From Scandinavium manionii (lineage in GTDB: Bacteria; Pseudomonadota; Gammaproteobacteria; Enterobacterales; Enterobacteriaceae), in assembly GCF_024764775.1 (NCBI RefSeq), contig NZ_JALIGC010000034.1, positions 124,001 through 188,000 on the forward strand: a DNA stretch of 64,000 nucleotides, in the 5' to 3' direction. Position 1 is the first letter of the stretch. Every line of letters starts with the position of its first letter. Shown here piece after piece: positions 9,034 through 18,942 of this stretch. A model generated the notes under the pieces. That model saw only the letters and a program-made list of their open reading frames with translations, ran no database searches and was not told the origin of the DNA. Position numbers and translations under genes: made by a program.

Positions 9034-9855
9034 TTAAAGCCCTTTCAGTAGCTTCGCCACATACTCGGGAACGACATCACTCGCCATCCCATAATGTTTC
9101 TCTTCGAACTCGCTGCCGACCTGGCTCGGTTCGAGATTGAGTTCGACGGTGTGCGCGCCCTGCAGTTTCGCTTCATGCACGAAACCGGCAGCCGGGTAGA
9201 CATGTCCGGAAGTGCCGATAGCGATAAACTCATCGGCCATCGCCAGCGCTTCGTAGATCTCGTCCATGCCAAGCGGCATTTCGCCGAACCATACCACGTG
9301 AGGACGCAGCGGCTGCGGGAACTGGCAGCAGTGGCATTTGTCGTCAACGGTAACATCCCCCGTCCACTCGAAAACTTGTCCACTCCAGTTACAGCGCACT
9401 TTCAGCAATTCGCCGTGCATATGAATAATGCGCTTGTTCCCTGCCCGCTCATGCAAATTGTCGATGTTTTGCGTCACCAACAGGAAGCGGTCACCCAATT
9501 CTTCTTCAAGCTTTGCCAGCGCCAGATGCGCCGCATTCGGCTGAATTTCGGACTGCTGGAGCTGCTGGCGACGGGCGTTATAAAACGCCTGCACCAGCGC
9601 CGGGTCACGGGCAAAACCTTCCGGCGTCGCCACGTCTTCGACACGGTGTTCTTCCCATAGACCATCTGCTGCACGGAACGTGCGGATCCCGGATTCGGCA
9701 GAGATCCCCGCCCCGGTCAGCACCACCACTCTGGGTTTAACCATCTCTTCCGGCACCGCTCTGTCTCTGAAGAAAACCCGCTGGCGCAGACGATCGTGCA
9801 GGCGGCGTTTAGTAAGGCGAAAACGACTGAGTCGATGGAAGCGACGCGACTGCAT
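9034..9855 (-). CDS. cobB: NAD-dependent protein deacetylase/desuccinylase (sirtuin)
   Basis: Cytosolic sirtuin that removes acyl groups from lysines, including on acetyl-CoA synthetase. The product has 273 residues. It carries the sirtuin signatures GAGISAESGIRTFR, TQNIDNLHERAG, the catalytic histidine in HMHGEL, a Cys-x-n-CHCC zinc site and GTSGHVYPAAGF. An arginine-rich N-terminal extension (RRFHRLSRFRLTKRRL) matches the long E. coli isoform. Met38 (at 9744) matches the short-isoform start. Positions upstream of 9855 run into nagK and are not used. Confidence 0.95.
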   Translation of the reverse strand: MQSRRFHRLSRFRLTKRRLHDRLRQRVFFRDRAVPEEMVKPRVVVLTGAGISAESGIRTFRAADGLWEEHRVEDVATPEGFARDPALVQAFYNARRQQLQQSEIQPNAAHLALAKLEEELGDRFLLVTQNIDNLHERAGNKRIIHMHGELLKVRCNWSGQVFEWTGDVTVDDKCHCCQFPQPLRPHVVWFGEMPLGMDEIYEALAMADEFIAIGTSGHVYPAAGFVHEAKLQGAHTVELNLEPSQVGSEFEEKHYGMASDVVPEYVAKLLKGL

Positions 9856-9868
9856 AATAACCCCTGTA

Positions 9869-10780
9869 TCAATCCGTAAGATGCAGGAATGCGGCACCGC
9901 GCATTCCTCCGGCATCGCCGTGGCGGGCGCGCTCAATGCGAGGCACGCGAGCCACCGGCAACAGATGGCGTGGCAAGCGTGTTGCCAGCCCGTCTGTTAT
10001 CGCAGCAAAGTTAGACAATCCACCGCCGATCACCAGTAAATCAGGATCGACAATAGTCATAATATTTCCCAGACACACGGCAAGCAAATCGAGGTAACGC
10101 TCGACGTGTTCACGGGCTTTGGTTTCGCCCTGCTCCCACTGCGCGACGATCTCCGGTGAGCTTAACGCCTGCTGATTATAGTGCTCATACAGCCAGGCAA
10201 AGCCGCGGCCTGAGAGATAGTTTTCGATACACCCCAACTGGCCGCAGCCGCAGCGGGTCAGTGGAAAATCGCGCCCCACGACGTCCAGCGCATCCACAGG
10301 CAGACGGATATGGCCGAACTCGCCGGTGATGTAACTGTGACCGGTTATCGATTTCCCGTTCAGAACTAAACCGCCGCCAACGCCCGTGCCGAGAATAAGC
10401 CCCATCACCAGCGGATATTGCGTGAATTCGTCGTCCCAGGCTTCAGAGAGTGCAAAACAGTTGGCGTCGTTGTCGAGACGCACATCGCGGTCGAGACGAA
10501 CAGAGAGATCCTGACGCAGCTTTTGACCGCTGGCGGCAGGAACGTTGGCCGCGTACAGCGTGCCATCAGCGGTTTCGGGCATTCCCGGAATACCGATGCC
10601 GACACTGCCTTTTACGCCAAAGCGTTCATCGGCTTCAGCGACCAGCTCGCAAACGGCCTGCAGAAAGGATTCATAGCTGTCGCGCGGCGTCGGAGTGCGT
10701 TTTTCCCACTGTAACCGCCGCTGTGCGTCGAATACCCCAAGGGCAATTTTGCTGCCGCCAATGTCAAATCCGTAGAACAT
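9869..10780 (-). CDS. nagK: N-acetylglucosamine kinase
   Basis: ROK-family kinase of 303 residues (as in E. coli) that phosphorylates GlcNAc released during peptidoglycan recycling. It has the phosphate-binding start GFDIGGSKIALG, the catalytic DNDANCFALSE region and the ROK zinc motif CGCGQLGCIE. It sits 13 bases upstream of cobB and downstream of lolE behind a hairpin. Its job links to nagZ at about 24 kb. Confidence 0.96.
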   Translation of the reverse strand: MFYGFDIGGSKIALGVFDAQRRLQWEKRTPTPRDSYESFLQAVCELVAEADERFGVKGSVGIGIPGMPETADGTLYAANVPAASGQKLRQDLSVRLDRDVRLDNDANCFALSEAWDDEFTQYPLVMGLILGTGVGGGLVLNGKSITGHSYITGEFGHIRLPVDALDVVGRDFPLTRCGCGQLGCIENYLSGRGFAWLYEHYNQQALSSPEIVAQWEQGETKAREHVERYLDLLAVCLGNIMTIVDPDLLVIGGGLSNFAAITDGLATRLPRHLLPVARVPRIERARHGDAGGMRGAAFLHLTD

Positions 10781-10796
10781 AGCAATTCCTCTTAAC

Positions 10797-10826
10797 TGAC
10801 CCGGGCGGCAACGCCCCGCCGGGTCA
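10797..10826. other. Hairpin between lolE and nagK
   Basis: TGACCCG(G)GCGG pairs with CCGCCGGGTCA around a 5-7 base loop, with one bulge. No T-run follows, so it looks like an intra-operon stem-loop limiting read-through or mRNA decay and not a full terminator. Confidence 0.5.
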
Positions 10827-10836
10827 TGACGCGAAA

Positions 10837-12081
10837 TTACTGGCCACTTAACACTCTTGCAGGATCAATTCGGCTGGCGCGGCGGGCAGGATACCAGCTC
10901 GCCAGCAGGCTCAGCAGCAGTGCCGTGACCAGCACATAAAAGACATCCAGCCAGTGAAGTTCAGATGGCAGGAAGTCGATAAAATAGATGTCGCCAGACA
11001 GGAACTGATGGCCTATAAGTTTTTCGATGCCATTGATGATAGCCGTCAGATTCAGTGCGCACAGCACGCCAATCACCACGCCGCACAGGCTGCCTAACAG
11101 GCCGGCCAGCAGACCATACCAGACGAAAATTGCGCGAATTAAGCCGTCTTTGGCGCCCAGCGTACGCAGCACCGCGATATCGCTGCTCTTGTCTTTTACC
11201 GCCATCACCAGCGTAGAAACGATATTGAAACAGGCCACGCCAATCACCAGAATCATCGCCAGATACATGATTGCACGGATCATCTGGATGTCGCGATACA
11301 TGTAGCCGTAGGTGCCGATCCAGCTCTTGATGTAGACGTAGCTGTTGGTCACTTCGCCGGCGTCGCGCACCAGTTTGTTGGCGCTAAAGACATCGTTCAC
11401 CTTGATGGCAATTCCGGTCACGCTGCTGCCCATGTCCAGATACTGTTGCGCATCCGGCATCGGGATCATCGCGAAGCTGTGGTCGAGTTGGCCGCTAAGC
11501 TGCAAAATCCCGCTCACGTGCAGACGCACGCGCTTAGGCTGCAGCAACTGGTGCTCTTTGTCAGCGTTCGGGATCATAATAGATACCCAGTCGCCCTGTT
11601 TAACCTTCAGCGCATCGGCCACGCCTTTGCCCAAAATAATCTGCTGGTCGCCCGCTTTGAAATTGCCCCAGGCGTTATTCTGCACGTATTTCGGCAGCGC
11701 GCTGAGCTGGTTTTCCTGCTGCGGGTCGACGCCCTTGATCTGAATGGCGCGCATGTTGCTGCCGCTTTCAATCAGGCCGGTGAAGTTGATATACGGTGCC
11801 GCCGCAGCGATACCTTTGACTTTTTCAACGTTGGTCAGCGCATCATGCCAGTTGTTCCACGGCTGGTTAACCGGTTCGATTTCACCGTGCGGCACCACCG
11901 CCAGTACGCGGTTGTTGAGCTCACGCTCAAAACCGTTCATCGCACTCAGACCGACAATTAATACCGCCACGCCCAGCGCAATGCCGACAGTTGAAATGAC
12001 GGAAATCAGCGACACCATGCCGCCACGACGGCGGCCACGGCTAAAACGTAAGCCAATAAGCAGGGATAACGGAGACGCCAT
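10837..12081 (-). CDS. lolE: Lipoprotein-releasing ABC transporter membrane subunit LolE
   Basis: Inner-membrane subunit of LolCDE, which extracts outer-membrane lipoproteins from the inner membrane and passes them to LolA. 414 residues with an N-terminal membrane helix, a large periplasmic domain and three C-terminal helices (FtsX/MacB-type). The family signature NGFERELNNRVLAVVPH is present. It abuts lolD directly (stop and start adjacent) and is distinguished from LolC by its GRRRGGMVSLISVIS segment. Confidence 0.96.
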   Translation of the reverse strand: MASPLSLLIGLRFSRGRRRGGMVSLISVISTVGIALGVAVLIVGLSAMNGFERELNNRVLAVVPHGEIEPVNQPWNNWHDALTNVEKVKGIAAAAPYINFTGLIESGSNMRAIQIKGVDPQQENQLSALPKYVQNNAWGNFKAGDQQIILGKGVADALKVKQGDWVSIMIPNADKEHQLLQPKRVRLHVSGILQLSGQLDHSFAMIPMPDAQQYLDMGSSVTGIAIKVNDVFSANKLVRDAGEVTNSYVYIKSWIGTYGYMYRDIQMIRAIMYLAMILVIGVACFNIVSTLVMAVKDKSSDIAVLRTLGAKDGLIRAIFVWYGLLAGLLGSLCGVVIGVLCALNLTAIINGIEKLIGHQFLSGDIYFIDFLPSELHWLDVFYVLVTALLLSLLASWYPARRASRIDPARVLSGQ

Positions 12082-12783
12082 TTACTGCGCCCCCATCAGG
12101 GTCAGTTGATCGTTCAGGTGGCCGTCGCGCATCTCCAGCTGGCGGCTCATGCGTTTTGCCAGCTGCAGATCGTGAGTCACTACCAGGAACGCGGTGCCCT
12201 GCTGTTTATTGAGGTCGCCGAGTAGCTGGAAAATACTGTCTGCGTTACGGGCATCGAGGTTACCGGTCGGTTCATCCGCCATCACCAGACGCGGGTTATT
12301 GACCAGCGCACGGGCAATGGCCACGCGCTGGCGCTCACCGCCGGAGAGTTCAGACGGACGGTGACTGCGACGATGATCGAGGCCCACCGCAGCCAGCATC
12401 GCGCGGGCGCGTTCCTGAATTTCAGCCGGTTTCTTCTTGCCAATCAGCAGCGGCATTGCCACGTTTTCTTCGGCAGTGAAATCCGGCAGCAGATGGTGGA
12501 ACTGATAGATAAAGCCGAGCTCGCGGTTACGCAGTTCAGCTTTCGCCGCCAGCGTCATTTTCGACAGCGGCTGACCGCTGAAAATCACGTCACCGGACGT
12601 TGGCGTGTCCAGCCCGCCGAGCAGGTGCAGCAGCGTACTTTTGCCGGAGCCAGAGCTGCCGACAATCGCCATCATCTCGCCTTCCCCAATGCTGAAACTG
12701 ACGTTATGCAGCACGTCGGTCTGCACAGTGCCTTCCTGATAGCGTTTGCACAGGTCGTCGCATTGCAACAGGATCTTATTCAT
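12082..12783 (-). CDS. lolD: Lipoprotein-releasing ABC transporter ATPase LolD
   Basis: Cytoplasmic ATPase of LolCDE, 233 residues. It shows Walker A GSSGSGKST, the Q-loop IYQFHHLLPDFTA typical of LolD, signature LSGGERQR, Walker B LVMADEPTGNLD and H-loop VVTHD. It overlaps lolC by 8 bases and is contiguous with lolE, so all three are made from one message. Confidence 0.97.
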   Translation of the reverse strand: MNKILLQCDDLCKRYQEGTVQTDVLHNVSFSIGEGEMMAIVGSSGSGKSTLLHLLGGLDTPTSGDVIFSGQPLSKMTLAAKAELRNRELGFIYQFHHLLPDFTAEENVAMPLLIGKKKPAEIQERARAMLAAVGLDHRRSHRPSELSGGERQRVAIARALVNNPRLVMADEPTGNLDARNADSIFQLLGDLNKQQGTAFLVVTHDLQLAKRMSRQLEMRDGHLNDQLTLMGAQ

Positions 12784-13975
12784 AACGTAAAGCCTCAGCG
12801 GGTTGGGTGGCGGCAGCGCGCCATGAAGGATAAAGCGTAGAAAGCAGCGCCAGCAGCATCGCCACTAGCGCAATGACGACCACTTGCAGCGGTTCAATGG
12901 CAACCGGCAACGCGCCGCCGTCAACGAACGCGCCGATAATCGGCATCAAGTTATTGAGCTGGCTGGCAAGCAGCAGGCCAAGCAGTGCGCCGAGCAGCGC
13001 GCCAATCACACCTGCACTGGCACCCTGAACCATAAACACCGCCATAATCTGGCGCGGCGTCAGCCCTTGCGTTTGCAGAATGGCGACTTCGCCCTGCTTC
13101 TCCATCACCATCAGGCCCAGCGACGTAATAATGTTAAACGCGGCAACGGCGACGATCAGGCTCAACAGCAGGCCCATCATGTTTTTTTCCATGCGCACGG
13201 CCTGGAACAGCTCGCCTTTGCGCTCGCGCCAGTCCTGCCATTTGGTGCCTTCAGGCAGTTTTTGGGTGCTCAGCGTGTCAACTTCCAGCGGCTTATCGAG
13301 CCACAAACGCCAGCCGGTAATGTTGCCGAGCGGGTAGCGCATCAGACGTGAAGCGTCCTGAATATTGACCAGCATCTGGTAACCGTCGACTTCGCTGTTT
13401 GCGGCAAACGTGCCAATCACGTTAAACAAACGCTGGCTCGGTACGCGGCCCATCGGCGTGAACTGGCTGGCGGACGGCACCATGATGCGAATTTGATCGC
13501 CACGTTTCACGCCCAGTTGCCCGGCCAGCTGTTCGCCAAGAATGACGTTGTACTGCCCGGTTTGTAGCGCGGTTTGTTTGACGTTAACGAGGAACGGCGT
13601 CAGCGGATCGTTTTGGCTCGGATCGATACCGAGCATCACGCCCACCGCCACACTGCGCGGGCTCTGGATAACCACATCACCGGTGGTCAGCGGCGCAACG
13701 CGGGTCACGCCCTTCAACCTGGCTTCGGTTTCAGGAATTTTCTGCGGGTTCACTGAACCCTGATCTGCGCTCAGAACCGCCTGCGGCATCAGCCCGAGGA
13801 TGTTGTTTTGCAGCTCGCGCTCAAAACCGTTCATGACCGACAACACGGTCACCAGCGCCATTACGCCAAGCGTAATGCCGATAGTCGACAGCCAGGAGAC
13901 AAAGCGACCGAAGCGGTCCGCTGCGCGCCCACGCATGTAACGCAGGCCAATGAATAGTGCGACAGGTTGGTACAT
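12776..13975 (-). CDS. lolC: Lipoprotein-releasing ABC transporter membrane subunit LolC
   Basis: Inner-membrane subunit of LolCDE that recruits LolA. 399 residues, with the FtsX-family architecture of one N-terminal helix, a periplasmic domain and three C-terminal helices. The NGFERELQNNILGLMPQA motif and the C-terminus ATQPAEALRYE match the E. coli protein. It is the first gene of the lolCDE-nagK-cobB run. A 194-base divergent intergenic region separates it from ycfT. Confidence 0.96.
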   Translation of the reverse strand: MYQPVALFIGLRYMRGRAADRFGRFVSWLSTIGITLGVMALVTVLSVMNGFERELQNNILGLMPQAVLSADQGSVNPQKIPETEARLKGVTRVAPLTTGDVVIQSPRSVAVGVMLGIDPSQNDPLTPFLVNVKQTALQTGQYNVILGEQLAGQLGVKRGDQIRIMVPSASQFTPMGRVPSQRLFNVIGTFAANSEVDGYQMLVNIQDASRLMRYPLGNITGWRLWLDKPLEVDTLSTQKLPEGTKWQDWRERKGELFQAVRMEKNMMGLLLSLIVAVAAFNIITSLGLMVMEKQGEVAILQTQGLTPRQIMAVFMVQGASAGVIGALLGALLGLLLASQLNNLMPIIGAFVDGGALPVAIEPLQVVVIALVAMLLALLSTLYPSWRAAATQPAEALRYE

Positions 13976-14169
13976 GTAATCCGTCTGGTTGCTGTTAGCG
14001 AGAGCCCGAGTATATAAGCGAAAGACCTGAGCGTAAATGCGCTAAACCAGATACCCGCACCCTGATCTTTATCTGAAAATGAATCAAATACAGAATGTTA
14101 CCCATTACTCCCCGTCAAAAGCCCTTGAGGATAGTCGCTTGTTAATGGCAATGAAAAACGTGGATCGTC

Positions 14170-15234
14170 ATGAAAGAAAAAACACTATGGCTTAATCAAA
14201 TCAAGGGGCTATGCATCTGCCTGGTGGTATTTTACCACTCGGTTATCACCTTCTATCCGCACCTCAGCAGCTTCCAGCATCCATGGTCTGGGACGCTGGC
14301 GAAATGCTGGGTGTACTTCAATCTCTATCTGGCGCCTTTCCGTATGCCGGTGTTCTTTTTTATCTCCGGCTTCCTCATTCAGCGGTACATTGACGGCGTT
14401 TCATGGCGTGACAGCCTTGGCAAGCGCGTCGGCAATATTCTGTGGGTACTGGTGCTGTGGGGCATTTTACAATGGCAGGCATTAAGCCATATCACGCAGT
14501 GGCTGGCACCGGACAGAGTCGTCAACACCAGCGCCAACGCAGCCTATGCTGGCAGCTTCAGCGAATTTGCGCAGGCCATGCTCACCGCCAGCACCAGCCT
14601 GTGGTACCTGTACGCGCTTATTGCCTACTTCGTGCTGTGCAAGCTGACCTCGCGCGGTAAAACGCTGATGATCACCGGGTTGGCGCTGCTCAGCATTGCG
14701 ATTAATTTCCTGCCGACGCCGTGGTGGGGTATGAACAGCGTGCTGCGTAACGTCATCTATTACGCATTAGGCGCATGGTACGGCACGGCATTAATGGCAT
14801 GGATGATGGCCTTTGACGTACGTCGCCGCTGGCTGCCACTGGGGGTACTGGCTTTCTTCGCCGTTGGACTGTGGTTTGCACGCACGCCGCTGTTCCTGTC
14901 GCTGCTGTCGATTTTTGTGATCATGAAAGTCTTTTACGCCGTTGGCCGACGCTTCCCGCCATCAGACCGTTCTCTGCTGAACGTGGTGGGCTCAAATACC
15001 ATCGCTATCTATACCACCCATCGTATCCTTGTCGAAATTTTCAGCCTGCTACTGATCGGCTGGTTTAGCGCCCAGGCGCGTTCGCCGTCGCTGGAATTCG
15101 CGATTTTGCTATTCTATCCGTTCTTCAGTTTGCTGCTGTGCGTCGCCACCGGGATGCTGGCGCGCAGTCTGTCCCAGCGCCTGGCGGGCGATATCTTCTT
15201 TTCCCCTCCCTCTATAGCATCCAGTCGGCCGTAA
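14170..15234 (+). CDS. ycfT: Inner-membrane acyltransferase-3 family protein YcfT
   Basis: Polytopic inner-membrane protein of 354 residues with about ten hydrophobic segments. The N-terminal NQIKGLCICLVVFYHS has the conserved histidine of acyltransferase-3 (OafA/OpgC-like) proteins, followed by the FFFISGFL segment. Position between lolC and mfd matches E. coli ycfT. The substrate is unknown to me. Acylation of a surface glycan or other envelope component is a family-based guess. Confidence 0.88.
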   Translation: MKEKTLWLNQIKGLCICLVVFYHSVITFYPHLSSFQHPWSGTLAKCWVYFNLYLAPFRMPVFFFISGFLIQRYIDGVSWRDSLGKRVGNILWVLVLWGILQWQALSHITQWLAPDRVVNTSANAAYAGSFSEFAQAMLTASTSLWYLYALIAYFVLCKLTSRGKTLMITGLALLSIAINFLPTPWWGMNSVLRNVIYYALGAWYGTALMAWMMAFDVRRRWLPLGVLAFFAVGLWFARTPLFLSLLSIFVIMKVFYAVGRRFPPSDRSLLNVVGSNTIAIYTTHRILVEIFSLLLIGWFSAQARSPSLEFAILLFYPFFSLLLCVATGMLARSLSQRLAGDIFFSPPSIASSRP

Positions 15235-15294
15235 TCGCGCCCTGATTTGCTAATGTCGGTCGATTGAGGATAATAATCTTCATTGAAGAGCGGC

Positions 15295-15323
15295 GGTTTG
15301 CCCCCATAATCAGGGGGTAAACC
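15295..15323 (+). promoter_or_regulatory. Stem-loop in the mfd leader
   Basis: GGTTTGCCCCC pairs with GGGGGTAAACC (one G-T pair) around a 7-base loop, ending 23 bases before the mfd ATG. mfd has only a weak SD just after it. It could mark the end of the ycfT transcript, but it lacks a proper T-run. Confidence 0.45.
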
Positions 15324-15346
15324 TTTACGGGACCCCGACATTATTT

Positions 15347-18300
15347 ATGCCTGAAAAACAACGATACGCCCTACCGACCAAGGCGGGCGAGCAGCGTCTG
15401 CTCGGTGAGTTAACCGGCGCCGCTTGCGCAACAGAAGTTGCTCAGATTATCGAACGCCACCGTGGCCCGGTGGTGCTTATCGCCCCCGACATGCAAAACG
15501 CCCTGCGTTTGCAGGATGAAATTGCCCAGTTCACCGACGAACTGGTGATGAATCTTGCCGACTGGGAAACGCTGCCTTACGACAGTTTCTCGCCGCATCA
15601 GGAAATTATCTCCTCGCGCCTTTCGACGCTCTATCAGCTGCCAACCATGCAGCGCGGCGTGCTGATCGTACCGGTGAATACGCTTATGCAACGCGTGTGC
15701 CCACACAGCTATTTGCACGGTCATGCGCTGGTGATGCAAAAAGGCCAGCGCCTTTCACGCGATGCGCTGCGAGCTCAGCTCGATAGCGCGGGTTATCGTC
15801 ATGTTGATCAGGTAATGGAACACGGTGAATACGCCACCCGTGGCGCGCTGTTGGATTTATTCCCGATGGGCAGCGACCGACCGTACCGTCTGGATTTCTT
15901 CGATGACGAAATTGACAGCCTGCGGCTTTTTGATGCCGATACCCAGCGCACGCTGGAGGAAGTCGATGCCATCAACCTTCTGCCCGCGCACGAATTCCCG
16001 ACCGACAAAACCGCCATTGAACTGTTCCGCAGCCAGTGGCGCGATAAGTTTGAGGTCAAACGCGACGCGGAGCACATCTATCAACAGGTGAGCAAAGGCA
16101 CGTTACCGACGGGCATCGAATACTGGCAGCCGCTGTTCTTCAGCGAGCCGCTGCCGCCGTTGTTCAGCTATTTCCCGGCCAATACGTTGCTGGTGAATAC
16201 CGGCGACCCGGAAGCCAGCGCGCAGCGTTTTGAAGCCGACACCCGCGCGCGGTTTGAAAACCGTGGCGTTGACCCGATGCGTCCCCTGCTGGAACCCGAA
16301 AACCTGTGGCTGCGCACCGATGAGCTGTTCAGCGAGCTGAAAAAATGGCCTCGCGTTCAGCTAAAAACGGACATGCTTACCGATAAAGCCGCGAACGTGA
16401 ATCTTGGCTATCAGAAGCTGCCGGACCTCGCGGTGCAAGCCCAGCAGAAAGCGCCGCTGGATAGTCTGCGTCGTTTCCTCGAAGGCTTCGATGGGCCGGT
16501 TATTTTCTCAGTAGAAAGTGAAGGCCGACGTGAAGCGCTGGGCGAACTGCTGGCACGCATTAAACTCTCGCCAAAACGCATTCAGCGTCTGGACGAGTGT
16601 GACGGCAACAGCCGCTATCTGATGATTGGCTCCGCGGAACATGGCTACATCGATACGCTGCGTAACCGGGCGCTGATTTGCGAAAGCGATCTGCTGGGTG
16701 AGCGCGTGGCGCGCCGTCGTCAGGATTCGCGCCGGACCATCAACCCGGATACGCTGATTCGTAACCTGGCCGAGCTGCATCCTGGTCAGCCGGTGGTGCA
16801 TCTGGAGCATGGCGTCGGCCGCTACGCGGGCATGACCACGCTCGAAGCCGGTGGCATTACCGGTGAGTATCTGATGCTCACCTACGCCAATGACGCAAAA
16901 CTGTACGTGCCGGTGTCGTCGCTGCATTTGATCAGCCGATACGCCGGAGGTGCAGAAGACAACGCCCCACTGCATAAACTGGGCGGCGACGTTTGGGCGC
17001 GCGCGCGTCAGAAAGCCGCTGAAAAAGTGCGTGATGTCGCTGCAGAACTACTGGATATCTACGCGCAACGTGCGGCGAAATCCGGCTTTGCGTTTAAACA
17101 CGACCGGGAACAGTATCAGATGTTCTGCGATACATTCCCATTTGAAACCACGCCGGATCAGGCTCAGGCGATTAACGCCGTGCTAAGTGATATGTGCCAG
17201 CCGCTGGCGATGGACCGTCTGGTGTGCGGCGACGTAGGCTTCGGTAAAACGGAAGTCGCTATGCGCGCCGCGTTCCTGGCGGTAGAAAACAATAAGCAGG
17301 TGGCGGTGCTGGTGCCCACCACCCTGCTGGCGCAACAGCACTTCGACAACTTCCGCGACCGCTTCGCCAACTGGCCGGTGCGCATCGAAATGCTCTCCCG
17401 CTTCCGCAGTGCCAAAGAGCAGACGCAAATTCTGGAACAGGCCAGCGAGGGGAAAATCGATATTCTGATTGGGACGCACAAACTGCTGCAAAGCGACGTG
17501 AAGTGGCGCGATCTCGGCCTGCTGATCGTCGATGAAGAGCACCGTTTCGGCGTGCGCCACAAAGAACGTATCAAAGCGATGCGTGCCGACGTCGACATTC
17601 TGACCCTCACCGCTACGCCTATTCCACGAACGCTGAACATGGCGATGAGCGGCATGCGCGATTTGTCGATTATCGCCACACCACCGGCACGTCGCCTGGC
17701 GGTTAAAACCTTCGTACGTGAATACGACAAGCTGGTGGTTCGCGAAGCCATTCTGCGTGAAGTGCTGCGTGGCGGGCAAGTTTACTACCTCTTCAACGAC
17801 GTCGAAAACATTCAAAAAGCGGCGGATAAACTGGCGGAACTGGTGCCGGAAGCGCGAATTGCCATTGGCCACGGCCAGATGCGCGAACGCGAACTGGAAC
17901 GCGTGATGAACGATTTCCACCACCAGCGTTTCAACGTGCTGGTGTGTACCACGATAATCGAAACCGGGATCGACATTCCGACTGCCAACACCATCATCAT
18001 CGAACGTGCGGATCACTTTGGTCTGGCGCAGCTCCACCAGCTGCGTGGTCGCGTGGGCCGTTCGCACCATCAGGCCTATGCCTGGCTGCTGACCCCGCAT
18101 CCAAAAGCGATGACGACCGATGCACAAAAACGCCTTGAAGCCATCGCCTCGCTGGAAGATTTAGGCGCGGGTTTTGCACTGGCGACGCACGATCTGGAGA
18201 TCCGCGGTGCGGGCGAACTGCTTGGCGAGGATCAGAGCGGATCGATGGAAACCATCGGCTTCTCGTTGTATATGGAGCTGCTGGAAAATGCGGTGGACGC

Positions 18301-18793
18301 GTTGAAAGAAGGCCGTGAGCCGTCACTGGAAGATTTGACCAGCCAGCAAACGGAAGTCGAGTTGCGGATGCCGTCACTGCTGCCGGAGGATTTCATTCCT
18401 GACGTCAACACGCGACTGTCGTTCTACAAACGGATCGCCAGCGCCAAAGGCGAGCAGGCGCTGGACGAGCTAAAAGTCGAACTTATCGACCGCTTTGGCC
18501 TGTTGCCGGATGCCGCGCGTAACCTGCTGGATATCGCCCGTTTGCGTCAGCAGGCGCAGAAGCTCGGCATTCGTAAACTCGAAGGCAACGAAAAAGGCGG
18601 CGTGATTGAGTTCAACGAGAAAAACCACGTCAACCCGGCCTGGCTGATTGGTCTGTTGCAAAAACAGCCGCAGCATTATCGTCTTGATGGACCGACGCGT
18701 CTGAAGTTCTTCCAGGAACTGGCCGAGCGGAAAAACCGTATGGAATGGGTGCGCAACTTCATGCAGCAACTCGAAGAAAACGCCGTCGCATAA
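15347..18793 (+). CDS. mfd: Transcription-repair coupling factor Mfd
   Basis: DNA translocase of 1148 residues that removes RNA polymerase stalled at lesions and recruits UvrA. The N-terminal UvrB-homology region, the RNA-polymerase-interaction (CarD-like) domain near 475-550 and the RecG-like translocase are all present. Walker A is GDVGFGKTE, the DEEH box lies in LLIVDEEHRFG, and motif VI is QLRGRVGRS. The C-terminal TRCF domain is complete. Length matches E. coli. Confidence 0.97.
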   Translation: MPEKQRYALPTKAGEQRLLGELTGAACATEVAQIIERHRGPVVLIAPDMQNALRLQDEIAQFTDELVMNLADWETLPYDSFSPHQEIISSRLSTLYQLPTMQRGVLIVPVNTLMQRVCPHSYLHGHALVMQKGQRLSRDALRAQLDSAGYRHVDQVMEHGEYATRGALLDLFPMGSDRPYRLDFFDDEIDSLRLFDADTQRTLEEVDAINLLPAHEFPTDKTAIELFRSQWRDKFEVKRDAEHIYQQVSKGTLPTGIEYWQPLFFSEPLPPLFSYFPANTLLVNTGDPEASAQRFEADTRARFENRGVDPMRPLLEPENLWLRTDELFSELKKWPRVQLKTDMLTDKAANVNLGYQKLPDLAVQAQQKAPLDSLRRFLEGFDGPVIFSVESEGRREALGELLARIKLSPKRIQRLDECDGNSRYLMIGSAEHGYIDTLRNRALICESDLLGERVARRRQDSRRTINPDTLIRNLAELHPGQPVVHLEHGVGRYAGMTTLEAGGITGEYLMLTYANDAKLYVPVSSLHLISRYAGGAEDNAPLHKLGGDVWARARQKAAEKVRDVAAELLDIYAQRAAKSGFAFKHDREQYQMFCDTFPFETTPDQAQAINAVLSDMCQPLAMDRLVCGDVGFGKTEVAMRAAFLAVENNKQVAVLVPTTLLAQQHFDNFRDRFANWPVRIEMLSRFRSAKEQTQILEQASEGKIDILIGTHKLLQSDVKWRDLGLLIVDEEHRFGVRHKERIKAMRADVDILTLTATPIPRTLNMAMSGMRDLSIIATPPARRLAVKTFVREYDKLVVREAILREVLRGGQVYYLFNDVENIQKAADKLAELVPEARIAIGHGQMRERELERVMNDFHHQRFNVLVCTTIIETGIDIPTANTIIIERADHFGLAQLHQLRGRVGRSHHQAYAWLLTPHPKAMTTDAQKRLEAIASLEDLGAGFALATHDLEIRGAGELLGEDQSGSMETIGFSLYMELLENAVDALKEGREPSLEDLTSQQTEVELRMPSLLPEDFIPDVNTRLSFYKRIASAKGEQALDELKVELIDRFGLLPDAARNLLDIARLRQQAQKLGIRKLEGNEKGGVIEFNEKNHVNPAWLIGLLQKQPQHYRLDGPTRLKFFQELAERKNRMEWVRNFMQQLEENAVA

Positions 18794-18804
18794 CCTCTGA
18801 CGTC

Positions 18805-18832
18805 CCCCGGCAGCGCATGTTGCCGGGGCTTT
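18805..18832 (+). terminator. Probable mfd terminator
   Basis: CCCCGGCA pairs with TGCCGGGG around an 8-base loop, followed by CTTTCC. It has a strong stem but only a short T-run. Confidence 0.6.
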
Positions 18833-18942
18833 CCGCTGCGCATTAATTTACACACTCTTTGCATACCACTGAAACATCCAGACACGCATTAACGCCATAA
18901 TGAGGGTTTTCCCTGCTCAATCACCGTTATGGATGTGCTGTG

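Noticed and set aside
17183..18127. 314-codon minus-strand open frame within mfd
   Set aside because: His/Arg/Gln-rich shadow frame opposite the Mfd translocase domain.
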